Assembly (NCBI GenBank): GCA_050250875.1
Contig: JBFWNV010000003.1
Location: forward strand, 1 to 64,000
Direction of reading: 5' to 3'
Length of the DNA stretch: 64,000 nt
Source of the DNA: CAWAYR01 sp050250875
GTDB lineage: Bacteria; Acidobacteriota; Vicinamibacteria; Vicinamibacterales; UBA2999
The notes beneath the pieces are model-generated. The model was not told where the DNA came from and made no database searches. It saw only the letters and a program-made list of their open reading frames with translations. The translations under genes and the position numbers were made by a program. Below are positions 1 to 9,074 of the stretch, piece by piece. The stretch's first letter is position 1; each line of letters opens with the position of its first letter.

Positions 1-1865
1 TGAAGATGGACTTTCTCGGCCTCAGCACGCTGACCCTGATCCAGGACGCCCTGGCCGAGATCACGCGTACCGAGGACCTGGTCCTCGACATCGACGCGGT
101 CGGCCTCGACGACCCGGCCACCTACCAGCTGTTCTGCGACGGCCAGACCTACGGCATCTTCCAGTTCGAGAGCTCGGGGATGCGCGAGCTGCTGCGCAAG
201 TCGAAGCCGCAGCGCCTCGACGACCTGATCGCCCTGAACGCGCTCTACCGCCCGGGGCCGCTCAAGAGCGGCATGGTCGACGACTACGTCGCCCGCAAGC
301 AGGGCAGGACCGAGGTGAAGTACGAGCTGGCCGCGCTCGAGCCGATCCTCGCCGACACCTACGGCGTCATCGCCTACCAGGAACAGGTGATGCGGATCGC
401 GGCGGTGCTGGCCGGTTTCACGCTGGGCCAGTCGGACGTGCTGCGCAAGGCCATGGGCAAGAAGGACCCCAAGGTCATGGCCAAGCAGCGCGAGGCCTTC
501 CTGGAGGGCACGAAGAAGAAGGGCATCAGCGAGAAGAAGGCGACCAAGATCTTCGACCTGATGGAGTACTTCGCCGGCTACGGCTTCAACAAGTCGCACT
601 CCACCGCCTACGCGTTCCTCGCCTACCAGACCGCCTATCTCAAGGCCAACTACCCGCGCCATTTCGCTGCCGCGCTGCTCACCATCGAAGCGGCCAATAC
701 CGACAAGCTGGCGCTCTACATCACCGAGTCGCGCGAACGCGGCATCGCCGTGCTGCCGCCCGACGTCAACGAGAGCCAGCTGCAGTTCAGTGTCGTGCCC
801 GAAGGCGTGCGCTTCGGGCTCACCGCCATCAAGGGGCTGGGCGAAGCGGCCATCCTCGCCATCCTCGAGGTGCGGCGCTCGCTCGGGCGTATCGGCTCGC
901 TGCACCAGCTGGCCGAGGAGCTCGACCTGCGCATCGCCAACCGGCGGGTCTTCGAGGCGCTGGTCAAGAGCGGCGCCTGCGACGCGCTGGCGGCGCCGGC
1001 CGGCGCGCCGCCACTGCCGCCGGCGGCGGCCCGGGCCCGCCTCCTGAAGGCCATCGACGCCGCGCTCGAGCACGGCGCGCGGGTGCAGCGCGACCGCGAG
1101 CAGGGCCAGGCGAACCTCTTCGGCGACGGCGCCCCGGCCGGCGGCGGCGCCGCCGGCAGCGCCGTGCCCGAGGCCGCCCCCCTGTCCGAGATGGAGTGGC
1201 TGGCCTTCGAAAAGGAGGCGCTCGGCCTGTACCTGAGCGGCCATCCGGTGGACCGGCACGCGCCGACGCTGCGCGCCCTCGGCGCCCGCACGGTGGGGGA
1301 CCTCATTCTCGCCGAGATGCCGCCCGCCGAAGACGGGGCGCCGGCCCGGCTGGTCATCGACGACGTCGCCGTCGGCGGCATCGTCAGCGGCGTGCGGGCG
1401 CTCAAGACCAAGAAGGGCGATCCGATGGCGGTCTTCACCCTCGAGGACAAACAGGGCGCCATCGAGGTGGTCGCCTTCCCCGAGACCTACGGCCGCTTCC
1501 GCGCCCTCATCGAGAGCGGCGCGCTGCTGCTGGTCCGCGGCAAGTTCGAGCGCGACGAGGACACCTCACGCTTCCAGGCGGCCGAACTGTCGCCGCTCGA
1601 CACGCTGCGAGAGCGGCTGGCCAAGGCGGTGAACATCCATCTCAGTGCCCGGACGGCGTCGCGGGCCACCCTGGAAGCGCTGTGGGACCTGCTGGCGCAG
1701 CACCAGGGCGACCGGCCGATCGTCCTGGAAATGGAGGTCGCCGCCGCCGCCCGCCGCCTGCGCGTCCGCGCCGACGTCACGACGCAGATCCGCGTCCGGC
1801 CCTCCGAGCAGCTGGTCACCGCAGTCGAGCGCCTGTGCGGCGCCGGCTCGGTGGTGCTGCAGTAG
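1..1865 (+). CDS. dnaE: DNA polymerase III subunit alpha, C-terminal part (partial)
   Basis: Replicative DNA polymerase catalytic subunit. The frame is already open at the window edge (an in-frame AAG precedes the ATG at 6), so this is the last ~620 residues of a protein normally near 1,150; the PHP domain and first palm residues lie outside. The fragment opens with the DFLGL motif, whose Asp corresponds by homology to the third metal-binding palm residue. Family motifs YRPGPLKSGM, YQEQVM and GYGFNKSHS follow in the fingers, then helix-hairpin-helix and an OB fold (VSGVRALKTKKGD). The linker around residues 330-385 is Ala/Gly-rich. accA starts 18 bases downstream, and dnaE-accA is also adjacent in E. 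coli. Identity is secure. Confidence 0.97.
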   Translation, partial: KMDFLGLSTLTLIQDALAEITRTEDLVLDIDAVGLDDPATYQLFCDGQTYGIFQFESSGMRELLRKSKPQRLDDLIALNALYRPGPLKSGMVDDYVARKQGRTEVKYELAALEPILADTYGVIAYQEQVMRIAAVLAGFTLGQSDVLRKAMGKKDPKVMAKQREAFLEGTKKKGISEKKATKIFDLMEYFAGYGFNKSHSTAYAFLAYQTAYLKANYPRHFAAALLTIEAANTDKLALYITESRERGIAVLPPDVNESQLQFSVVPEGVRFGLTAIKGLGEAAILAILEVRRSLGRIGSLHQLAEELDLRIANRRVFEALVKSGACDALAAPAGAPPLPPAAARARLLKAIDAALEHGARVQRDREQGQANLFGDGAPAGGGAAGSAVPEAAPLSEMEWLAFEKEALGLYLSGHPVDRHAPTLRALGARTVGDLILAEMPPAEDGAPARLVIDDVAVGGIVSGVRALKTKKGDPMAVFTLEDKQGAIEVVAFPETYGRFRALIESGALLLVRGKFERDEDTSRFQAAELSPLDTLRERLAKAVNIHLSARTASRATLEALWDLLAQHQGDRPIVLEMEVAAAARRLRVRADVTTQIRVRPSEQLVTAVERLCGAGSVVLQ

Positions 1866-1883
1866 CTGCTAGACTGGCGCGAG

Positions 1884-2840
1884 ATGGCGGACCTGCTCGA
1901 GTTCGAGGAACCGATCGGCATCCTGCAGAAGGAGATCGACGCGCTCTCGATGCTGCCGGCGACCGCCGACCGGCGCCGCGACATCGCCAGGCTCGAGGAG
2001 CGCATCACCGTGATCCGCCAGGATCTCTACGCCGCGCTCACGCCGTGGCAGCGCGTGCTGGTGGCCCGGCATCCGGCCCGGCCGGCGACGCTCGACTACG
2101 TCGAGCAGCTGTTCACGGAGTTCGTCGAGATCCACGGCGATCGGCGCTTCGCCGACGACCACGCCATCGTCGCCGGCCCGGCGCTGTTCCACGGCGCGCC
2201 GGTGATGATCGTCGGGCACCAGAAGGGCAGCGACACCAAGCAGAAGATCTACCGCAACTTCGGCTACGCGCGTCCCGAGGGCTACCGCAAGGCGCTGCGG
2301 GCGATGCAGCTGGCCGAGAAGTTCGCCCGGCCGATCATCTGCTTCGTGGACACGCCGGCCGCGTATCCGGGCATCGAGTCGGAGGAGCGCGGCGTCGCCG
2401 AGGCGATCGCCCTCAACCTGCGCGAGATGGCGGTGCTCGACGTGCCGGTCGTCGTCGTCGTCCACGGCGAGGGCGGCAGCGGCGGCGCGCTGGGCATCGC
2501 CGTCGGCGACCGCGTGCTGATGCACGAGTTCGCCATCTACAGCGTGATTCCGCCCGAAGGCTGCGCCGCGATCCTGTGGCGCGACGCCAATCGCAAGGTC
2601 GAGGCGGCCGACGCCCTGAAGTTGACCGCGCCCGATCTGCTGCGCCTCGGGATCGTGGACGAGGTGGTCCCGGAGCCGGTCGGCGGCGCCCATACCGCGC
2701 CCCGGCAGGCCGGCACGCTGCTCGACGAGGTGCTGACGCGCACGCTGGCCGAACTGAATGCGCTGTCCTCGGAGGCGCGGCTCGAGCAGCGCTACGCCAA
2801 GTTCCGCGCCATGGGCCGGATCGGCCTGGTCGAGGCCTGA
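1884..2840 (+). CDS. accA: acetyl-CoA carboxylase carboxyltransferase subunit alpha
   Basis: AccA and AccD form the carboxyltransferase that moves the carboxyl group from carboxybiotin to acetyl-CoA, the committed step of fatty acid synthesis. The 318-residue product matches the family length (about 319 in E. coli). It shows the N-terminal helical segment, FVEIHGDR, the KGSDTK and FGYARPEGYRKA block, DTPAAYPG, and the oxyanion-hole segment HGEGGSGGA at residues 194-202. The ATG at 1884 gives the standard N-terminus. It sits between dnaE and recJ with short gaps (18 and 8 bases), so the three are probably co-transcribed. accD is not in the window. Confidence 0.98.
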   Translation: MADLLEFEEPIGILQKEIDALSMLPATADRRRDIARLEERITVIRQDLYAALTPWQRVLVARHPARPATLDYVEQLFTEFVEIHGDRRFADDHAIVAGPALFHGAPVMIVGHQKGSDTKQKIYRNFGYARPEGYRKALRAMQLAEKFARPIICFVDTPAAYPGIESEERGVAEAIALNLREMAVLDVPVVVVVHGEGGSGGALGIAVGDRVLMHEFAIYSVIPPEGCAAILWRDANRKVEAADALKLTAPDLLRLGIVDEVVPEPVGGAHTAPRQAGTLLDEVLTRTLAELNALSSEARLEQRYAKFRAMGRIGLVEA

Positions 2841-2848
2841 CCCCTCCC

Positions 2849-4570
2849 GTGCCGCCCCCGCTCATCTGGAAGCCGCGGCCGTGCGACGAGGCGGCGGCGG
2901 CGCGGCTGGCCGACGAACTCGGGCTGGCGCCGGTCGTCGCCCGGCTGCTGGCCATCCGCGGCCACCACGATCCCGACGCCGCGGCGCGGTTCCTGCGGCC
3001 GTCGCTCGACCACCTGCTCGATCCGTACCGCCTCACCGACCTGGCGCCGGCGGTCGATCGGCTGCTGGCGGCGGTCGCCGGGCGCGAGCGGATCGTCATC
3101 CACGGTGACTACGACGTCGATGGCGTGACCTCCACCGTCATCCTGCGGCGCGCACTCGAGCTGCTCGGCGGCGACGTCACCCACTTCATCCCCGAACGGC
3201 TGCGCGACGGCTACGGCCTGCAGCCGGCGACCATCGAGCGCCTGCACGCCGACGGCGCCCAGGTGATCGTCTCGGTCGACTGCGGCATCCGGGCCCCGGA
3301 CGCGGCGCGGCGGGCCGGCGAACTCGGCGTCGATCTCATCATCACCGATCACCACGAGCCCGATGCCGAGCTGCCGCGGGCGCTGGCGGTCGTCAATCCC
3401 AAGCGGGCCGATTGCACCTACCCGGACAAGCACCTCGCCGGCGTCGGCGTCGCCCTGAAGCTGGTCCAGGCGCTGTGCGGCAAGACCGGGCGGGAGGCCT
3501 GGCTGCCGGCCTTCGTGAAGATCGCCGCCATCGGCACGCTTGCCGACGTGGTGCCGCTCGTCGGCGAGAACCGCGTCATCGCCAAGCTGGGCCTCGAGCT
3601 GCTGTCGAAGGGCCCGCACAAGGTCGGCTTGCGGGCCCTCCTCGACGTCGCCGGCCTGAACGGCAAGGTCATCGACGCCTACCACATCGCCTTCATGGTG
3701 GCGCCGCGTGTCAACGCCGCCGGGCGCATGGCCACCGCCGACCTCGCCACCAGGCTGCTGCTGGCCTCCGACGAGGCGCTGGCCGCCGAGGCCCAGGCCC
3801 TCGCCCAGCAGCTCGACGCCGAGAACACGAAGCGGCGCGAGGAGGAACAGGACATCGTCGCCGCCGCTCGCAGGATGGTGGACACCGACCCCGATGTCGG
3901 CGCCCACCCGGTGCTGGTGGTGGCGGGGGAGGGCTGGCACCGCGGCGTGATCGGCATCGTCGCCTCCAAGCTGGTGGACGCCTACTACCGCCCGGCGATC
4001 GTGCTCTCGATCGACCAGGGCGAGGCGCACGGCTCCTGCCGCAGCATCCCCGGCTTCGACATGCTGGCGGCCCTCGAATCCTGCGCGCCGATGCTGCACC
4101 GCTTCGGCGGCCACCGGCAGGCGGCCGGACTCCAGCTGGCCGCCGGCGATGTCGCGGCCTTCCGCCGCGCCGTCAACGCCCACGCCCTCGACCGGCTGGG
4201 GCCCGACGATCTGCGGCCCCATCTCCATCTCGACGGGGCGCTGGCGTTCGACGCCATCACGCCGGCCGTCGTGGAGCAGCTGACGGCGATGGCGCCGTAC
4301 GGCATGGGCAATCCGAAGCCGCTCTTCAGCACCGGGCCGATCGACGTCGTCGACGGACCGCGCCGCCTGAAGGAGCGGCACCTGAAGATGTCGCTCCGTC
4401 AGCACGGCCGCACGTTCCGGGCCCTGGCGTGGAACTCCGTCGACAAGGAGGCGGTGATCGCCGGCCCCGGCGGCACCCTCGAGATCGCCTACTCGCTCGA
4501 GCAGAACGAGTTCAACGGCACCACCTACACCGAGCTGCGGCTGTCCGACGCCCGCCGCCCGGGACACTAG
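2849..4570 (+). CDS. recJ: single-stranded-DNA-specific exonuclease RecJ
   Basis: 5'-3' single-strand DNA exonuclease acting in RecF-pathway recombination and mismatch repair. The frame stays open back into accA, but the GTG at 2849, eight bases after the accA stop, gives 573 residues, matching the ~577 of E. coli RecJ. DHH-family metal motifs are clear: DYDVDG from residue 87, VDCGI, and DHH at 167-169. The DHHA1-domain signature GGHRQAAG follows, with a C-terminal OB-like region. An ATG at 4614 downstream is out of frame with the next gene and closes after four codons. Confidence 0.96.
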   Translation: MPPPLIWKPRPCDEAAAARLADELGLAPVVARLLAIRGHHDPDAAARFLRPSLDHLLDPYRLTDLAPAVDRLLAAVAGRERIVIHGDYDVDGVTSTVILRRALELLGGDVTHFIPERLRDGYGLQPATIERLHADGAQVIVSVDCGIRAPDAARRAGELGVDLIITDHHEPDAELPRALAVVNPKRADCTYPDKHLAGVGVALKLVQALCGKTGREAWLPAFVKIAAIGTLADVVPLVGENRVIAKLGLELLSKGPHKVGLRALLDVAGLNGKVIDAYHIAFMVAPRVNAAGRMATADLATRLLLASDEALAAEAQALAQQLDAENTKRREEEQDIVAAARRMVDTDPDVGAHPVLVVAGEGWHRGVIGIVASKLVDAYYRPAIVLSIDQGEAHGSCRSIPGFDMLAALESCAPMLHRFGGHRQAAGLQLAAGDVAAFRRAVNAHALDRLGPDDLRPHLHLDGALAFDAITPAVVEQLTAMAPYGMGNPKPLFSTGPIDVVDGPRRLKERHLKMSLRQHGRTFRALAWNSVDKEAVIAGPGGTLEIAYSLEQNEFNGTTYTELRLSDARRPGH

Positions 4571-4624
4571 ACGGGCCTGCGGCACCTTGCGCCGGTCCGG
4601 GCTATCCGTCACCATGAGTTCACG

Positions 4625-6733
4625 GTGACTTCCTGGCAGCGCCGCGGGCGCCTTCTCGCCGCTGTCGTGGCCCTGGTGGTGGCCGGAGGGGCCTACTGGG
4701 CCGCCGGCAGCCGGCGCACGGCGGCGCCCGCGCCGCCGGTGACGCCGCTCGAGCCGAGCGTCACCGCGGTGATGAGCGGCGGCGATGCCGCCCAGTCGCG
4801 CGGCGCCCGCGAGGACTTCGCCATCGAGTTCGCCGAGCAGAAGAGCTACAGCGACGGCCGCACCGTGGCCACCGGGCTGACGGTGCGCGTCGCCAACCGG
4901 GGCGGCAAGAGCTTCGTGGTGACCGGCAGGGAAGGCACGATCGGCGCCGAGCAGTCGTCGGTGGCGATGCAGGGCCAGGTGACGCTCTCGGCCTCCGACG
5001 GCCTGGTCGCGAACACCGACAGCGCCACCTACGTCGACGGCGAAGGCATCGTGCGCGCCCCGGGGCCGGTCGCCTTCAGGCGCGGCGACACCCACGGCAA
5101 GGGCGTCGGCTTCAGTTACGACTCGAAGCGCGACACGATGTGGATCCTGGATCAGGCGGCCATCCACGTCGCCGGGTCCGACGCCGGCGGAGCGATGGAC
5201 GTCACCGCCGGCGCCTTCGGCGAGGCCCGGCGCGACCGCTACCTGCGGCTCGAGCGCGGCGTCACGCTGGTGCGGACCGGCCAGACCATCGAGGCCGACG
5301 AGGCGATGGTCTACCTGCTGCCCGATCGCGACGAGCCCGACATGATCGAGCTGCGCGGCAACGCCCGCATCACCGGCGGCGAGGGCATGGGCGCGCTGCG
5401 GGCGATGGCGGCGCGCGACATCAACCTCGACTACGGCGCCGACGGACGCACGCTGGAGCACGCCACGCTCGCCGGGCAGAGCAGCGTGACCCTGGCCGGC
5501 GCGGCGCCGGCGCAGCCGGGCCAGCAGCTGGCCGCCGAGTTCATCGACATCGCGCTCGGGCCCGACGGCGCCGTCACGTCGCTGGCCAGCCGCGAGCGCG
5601 TCGCCGTGACGCTGCCGGCGGCCGGCGGCACGCCGGCCCGATCCATCCGCGCCGTCGAGCTGACCGGGTCGGGTGCCGCCGGCGGCGGCCTGACCGCGAT
5701 GCGCTTCGAGCAGCAGGTGGAGTTCCGCGAGGGCGGAACCGCCCGGACGGCCCCGGCGCGCGTCGCCCGGGCCCGCACCCTCACCGTGGCCCTGTCGCCG
5801 GCCGGCGCGCTCGACCGGGCTACGTTCACCGGCGAGGCGCGCTTCCAGGACGGCAGCCTCGAGGGCGCCGCCGCCGAGGCCCGCTACCTCGTCACCGATG
5901 ACCGCCTGGTCCTGACCGGCCGCGAGGGTGCCGCCCGGCCGCGCGTCACCGACACCGGTCTGCAGATCGAGGGCGACGAGATCACCGTCGGCCTCGCCGT
6001 CAACAGCATGCGGGCGACCGGCGACGTCTCGAGCGTGATGCAGCCGGCCGCCGCCCGCGACGGCGCCGGCCCGGCACGGACGCCGGCCCTGCTCGACGGC
6101 GGGCAGGCGGTGTTCGCCAGCGCCGGCAGCCTCGAATACGACAGCCAGCAGCGGCGGGGCACCTACACCGGTCGCGCCCGCCTCTGGCAGGGCGACACGA
6201 CCATCCGCGCCGAACGGATCGTGCTCGACGAAGCCCGCGGCGATCTCGATGCCAGCGGCGGTGTGCAGTCGACGCTGGCGATCACCTCGCCGACGGCCGG
6301 CACCGCCCCGGCCGCGACGCCCGCCCGGGGCACCATCGCCCGCGCCGACACCATGCGCTTCGCCGACGCCGCGCGCACCGCCACCTACACCAACGGCGCG
6401 CGGATGAGCGGCCCGCAGGGCGACCTGTCCGCCGACCGCATCGAGCTGGTGCTCGCCGCGGAGGGACGCACCCTGGAACGCATCGAGGGCTACGGCAACG
6501 TCGCGGCGCGGGTCGAGGGCCGCGACGCGCGCGGCGCCCGGCTGACGCACCTGACCGGCGACGGCCGCTACGTGCTCACCGGCACGCCGGTGCAGTTCAC
6601 CGAGGACTGCCGGGTGACCACCGGTCGCACGTTGACCTTCTTCGGATCGGCCGGTAGGATCATCGTCGACGGCAACGACGCCACCCGCACCACCACCAAG
6701 GGCGGCGGCAGCTGCACGCCGCCTCCCAAGTGA
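4625..6733 (+). CDS. LptC-LptA/OstA fusion, periplasmic LPS bridge protein
   Basis: Probable lipopolysaccharide-transport bridge protein. Residues ~8-27 form a single membrane anchor, followed by an LptC-like jellyroll (FAEQKSYSDGRTVATG, then repeated T-A-x-Y and G-x-G-V elements). Several further OstA/LptA-type repeats follow, with phrases such as IEADEAMVYLLPD, LRGNARITGGEG and IRAERIVLDEA recurring at regular spacing. E. coli LptC and LptA are each about 190 residues, so at 702 residues this chain could hold one LptC unit plus several LptA-type units. The start is GTG 4625. The 3' end overlaps lptB by four bases (GTGA), which supports the assignment. Domain count is inference; family membership is well supported. 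Confidence 0.85.
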   Translation: MTSWQRRGRLLAAVVALVVAGGAYWAAGSRRTAAPAPPVTPLEPSVTAVMSGGDAAQSRGAREDFAIEFAEQKSYSDGRTVATGLTVRVANRGGKSFVVTGREGTIGAEQSSVAMQGQVTLSASDGLVANTDSATYVDGEGIVRAPGPVAFRRGDTHGKGVGFSYDSKRDTMWILDQAAIHVAGSDAGGAMDVTAGAFGEARRDRYLRLERGVTLVRTGQTIEADEAMVYLLPDRDEPDMIELRGNARITGGEGMGALRAMAARDINLDYGADGRTLEHATLAGQSSVTLAGAAPAQPGQQLAAEFIDIALGPDGAVTSLASRERVAVTLPAAGGTPARSIRAVELTGSGAAGGGLTAMRFEQQVEFREGGTARTAPARVARARTLTVALSPAGALDRATFTGEARFQDGSLEGAAAEARYLVTDDRLVLTGREGAARPRVTDTGLQIEGDEITVGLAVNSMRATGDVSSVMQPAAARDGAGPARTPALLDGGQAVFASAGSLEYDSQQRRGTYTGRARLWQGDTTIRAERIVLDEARGDLDASGGVQSTLAITSPTAGTAPAATPARGTIARADTMRFADAARTATYTNGARMSGPQGDLSADRIELVLAAEGRTLERIEGYGNVAARVEGRDARGARLTHLTGDGRYVLTGTPVQFTEDCRVTTGRTLTFFGSAGRIIVDGNDATRTTTKGGGSCTPPPK

Positions 6734-7503
6734 CCGTCGCCGCCGTCGCCGATCTCCGGGAGCCCACCCCCCGCCCGCTGGCGACGCTCCGCACGGACAC
6801 GCTCACCAAGCGCTACGGCGGACGCACGGTCGTCAAGGGCGTCAGCCTCGACATCAGCGCCGGCGAGGTGGTCGGCCTGCTCGGGCCGAACGGCGCCGGA
6901 AAGACGACGACGTTCTACATGACCGTCGGCCTGGTGGCGCCCGACGAGGGGCGGGTGCTGCTCGACGAACAGGACGTCACCGACGATCCGATGTACATCC
7001 GGGCGCGGAAGGGGATTGGCTACCTGCCGCAGGAACCGTCGATCTTCCGCGGCCTCACGGTGGAGCAGAACATCCTGGCCATTCTGGAGACGCTGCCGCT
7101 GTCGGCGGCCGAGCGGCGCGAGCGCCTCGCTTCACTCCTGGCCGAGCTGGGTCTCGGGCATCTGGCCAAATCTCCTGCCTACACGCTCTCCGGGGGCGAG
7201 CGGCGGCGCGCGGAGATCACGCGGGCGCTCGTGATGTCACCTCGCTTCATCCTCCTCGACGAACCCTTCGCCGGCATCGACCCGATTGCCGTCTCCGACA
7301 TCCAGCAGATCATCTTCCACCTCAAGGCCCGCGGCATCGGCGTGCTCATCACCGATCACAACGTGCGCGAGACGCTGCGCATCACCGATCGTGCGTACAT
7401 CGTGGCCGACGGAGTGATCTTCAGGAGCGGCACCCCCCAGGCGCTGGCCGCCGACGACGAGGTGCGGCGCATCTACCTCGGCGCCGAATTTCGCCTGGAT
7501 TGA
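6730..7503 (+). CDS. lptB: LPS export ABC transporter ATP-binding protein
   Basis: Cytoplasmic ATPase that drives LPS extraction from the inner membrane together with LptF/LptG, encoded here as one fused gene at 27345. The 257-residue product has Walker A GPNGAGKTT at 52-60, the Q-loop YLPQEPSIFRGLT, signature LSGGERRR, and Walker B FILLDEPFAGIDP with the LptB-type H-loop ITDHNVRET. YLPQEPSIF and GVLITDHN are typical of LptB rather than other ABC ATPases. An N-terminal extension of about 20 residues precedes the usual start. The GTG start overlaps the stop of the LptC-LptA fusion (GTGA), so the two are translationally coupled. Confidence 0.96.
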   Translation: MTVAAVADLREPTPRPLATLRTDTLTKRYGGRTVVKGVSLDISAGEVVGLLGPNGAGKTTTFYMTVGLVAPDEGRVLLDEQDVTDDPMYIRARKGIGYLPQEPSIFRGLTVEQNILAILETLPLSAAERRERLASLLAELGLGHLAKSPAYTLSGGERRRAEITRALVMSPRFILLDEPFAGIDPIAVSDIQQIIFHLKARGIGVLITDHNVRETLRITDRAYIVADGVIFRSGTPQALAADDEVRRIYLGAEFRLD

Positions 7504-7544
7504 CCGGCTCGGGCCCGCCCTTGTGGCCTGCGCCCGTCGAAAGC

Positions 7545-7560
7545 TGGCATGAGTTTCGCG
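7545..7560 (+). promoter_or_regulatory. candidate sigma-54 promoter upstream of rpoN
   Basis: TGGCATGAGTTTCGC matches the -24/-12 layout (TGGCAYR-N4-TTGC) with exact GG-N10-GC spacing and one weak position (TCGC for TTGC). It lies 62 bases before the rpoN ATG, in the gap after lptB. A sigma-70-like TAGAAT (7570-7575) without a convincing -35 lies just downstream, and a short GC hairpin (7581-7597) follows. Autoregulation of rpoN is known in some bacteria; here it is only inferred. Confidence 0.35.
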
Positions 7561-7621
7561 TTAGGCTGGTAGAATCGGGAGGCGGGCGCGACCCGCCGGG
7601 CCGGACCGCCGGCCGCCGGAC

Positions 7622-9058
7622 ATGGCCATTCATCAGAAGCTCCAGGCGAAGCTCTCGCAGAAGCTCATCCTGACGCCGTCGCTGCAGCAGGCGATCAAGC
7701 TGCTGCCGATGTCGACGCTGGAGCTCGCCGACATGCTCAACCAGGAGGTGGTCGAGAACCCCCTGCTGGAGGAAATTCCCTCGGAGGATCTCCAGGCCAC
7801 CGAGGCCCAGCCGGCCACCGACAAGGCCGACGAGCAGGACGCCCAGCGCGCCACCGAAGGCAAGACCGACAGCTGGGAAGACAACGACTACGAGTACTTC
7901 TTCAACGACTACATGGACGACAGCTACCGGTCGCGCGTGCCGACCGAGGTCAAGGAGCTGCCGCCCATCGAGAACACGCTGTCGACGACCTCGTCGCTGA
8001 CCGACCACCTCGAATGGCAGCTGTCGCTGAAGACCGACGACCCGGTCGAGCGGGCGATCGGCACGGCGATCATCGGCAACCTCGACGACGACGGGTATCT
8101 GGTCGCCTCGGTCAGCGAGATCGCCCAGATGGGCCCGTGGCCGATCGACGCCGTCGAGCAGGCGCTGCGGCTGGTGCAGAGCTTCGATCCCACCGGAGTC
8201 GCCGCCCGCGACCTCCAGGAATCCCTCACCCTGCAGCTGCGCCACATCGGCCTCGAGGGCACGCCGGCCGAGCGCATCGTCAGCGAGCACCTGCGGCTGC
8301 TGCAGAACCACCAGATTCCCGAGCTGTCCCGCAAGATGGGGCTGTCGATCGAGGATCTGCGCGAGCACATCGAGGTCATCCGGCATCTCGACCCCAAGCC
8401 CGGGGCCCGCTACAACGCCCGGCAGCCCGAGTACGTGATGCCCGACGTCTACGTCGTCAAGGTCGACGACCAGTACGTCGCGGTGCTCAACGACGACGGG
8501 CTGCCGCAGCTGCGCATCAGCTCGTCCTACAAGCGGCTGCTCGACAAGGACCAGGCCGACGCCGACACCCGCTCCTACGTCAAGGAGCGCTTCAACGCCG
8601 CCCGCTGGCTGCTCAAGTCGGTCGAGCAGCGCCAGAAGACCATCCAGAAGGTCGCCACCAGCATCATCAACTTCCAGCGCGACTTCCTCGATCACGGCAT
8701 CGAGCACCTCCGCCCGCTGGTGCTGCGCGACGTCGCCAACGACATCGGCATGCACGAGTCGACCGTCAGCCGCGTCGTCACCAACAAGTACATGCACACG
8801 CCCCAGGGCGTGTTCGAGATGAAGTACTTCTTCCACAGCGGCATCAGCAGTTCGTTCGGCGATGCCGTCTCGTCGGTGACGATCAAGCAGCGCATCCGCA
8901 AGATCATCGAGGCCGAGGACCCGCGCAAGCCGCTCAGCGACTCCAAGATCGTCAGCATCCTGCAGCGTGAGGGCCTGGTGCTGGCGCGGCGGACGATCGC
9001 CAAGTACCGCGAGGAGCTGCGCATCCCGACGTCGAACCAGCGGAAGGTGCTCTACTAG
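7622..9058 (+). CDS. rpoN: RNA polymerase sigma-54 factor
   Basis: Alternative sigma factor that directs polymerase to -24/-12 promoters and needs an AAA+ activator. The 478-residue product is of normal length. Region I is recognisable (LSQKLILTPSLQQAIKLL), followed by an acidic region II, the core-binding domain, a helix-turn-helix (HESTVSRVVTNKYM) and the RpoN box ARRTIAKYRE at residues 455-464. ATG 7622 gives the classical N-terminus. The genes after it (hprK, rapZ, PTS parts) resemble the proteobacterial rpoN-ptsN-rapZ neighbourhood, except that no ribosome hibernation factor gene intervenes. Confidence 0.97.
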   Translation: MAIHQKLQAKLSQKLILTPSLQQAIKLLPMSTLELADMLNQEVVENPLLEEIPSEDLQATEAQPATDKADEQDAQRATEGKTDSWEDNDYEYFFNDYMDDSYRSRVPTEVKELPPIENTLSTTSSLTDHLEWQLSLKTDDPVERAIGTAIIGNLDDDGYLVASVSEIAQMGPWPIDAVEQALRLVQSFDPTGVAARDLQESLTLQLRHIGLEGTPAERIVSEHLRLLQNHQIPELSRKMGLSIEDLREHIEVIRHLDPKPGARYNARQPEYVMPDVYVVKVDDQYVAVLNDDGLPQLRISSSYKRLLDKDQADADTRSYVKERFNAARWLLKSVEQRQKTIQKVATSIINFQRDFLDHGIEHLRPLVLRDVANDIGMHESTVSRVVTNKYMHTPQGVFEMKYFFHSGISSSFGDAVSSVTIKQRIRKIIEAEDPRKPLSDSKIVSILQREGLVLARRTIAKYREELRIPTSNQRKVLY

Positions 9059-9074
9059 CACGCCGCCGCTCGAC

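Noticed and set aside
6..8. ATG at the left edge as the true start of the first gene
   Set aside because: The codon before it is in frame and the residues match the middle of DnaE, so the gene continues beyond the window.
2792..6550. 1,252-codon open frame on the minus strand across recJ and the LptC-LptA gene
   Set aside because: Its translation is low-complexity (Gly/Ala/Arg-rich) without domains. It mirrors real plus-strand genes with clear motifs; long antisense frames are expected at ~70% GC.
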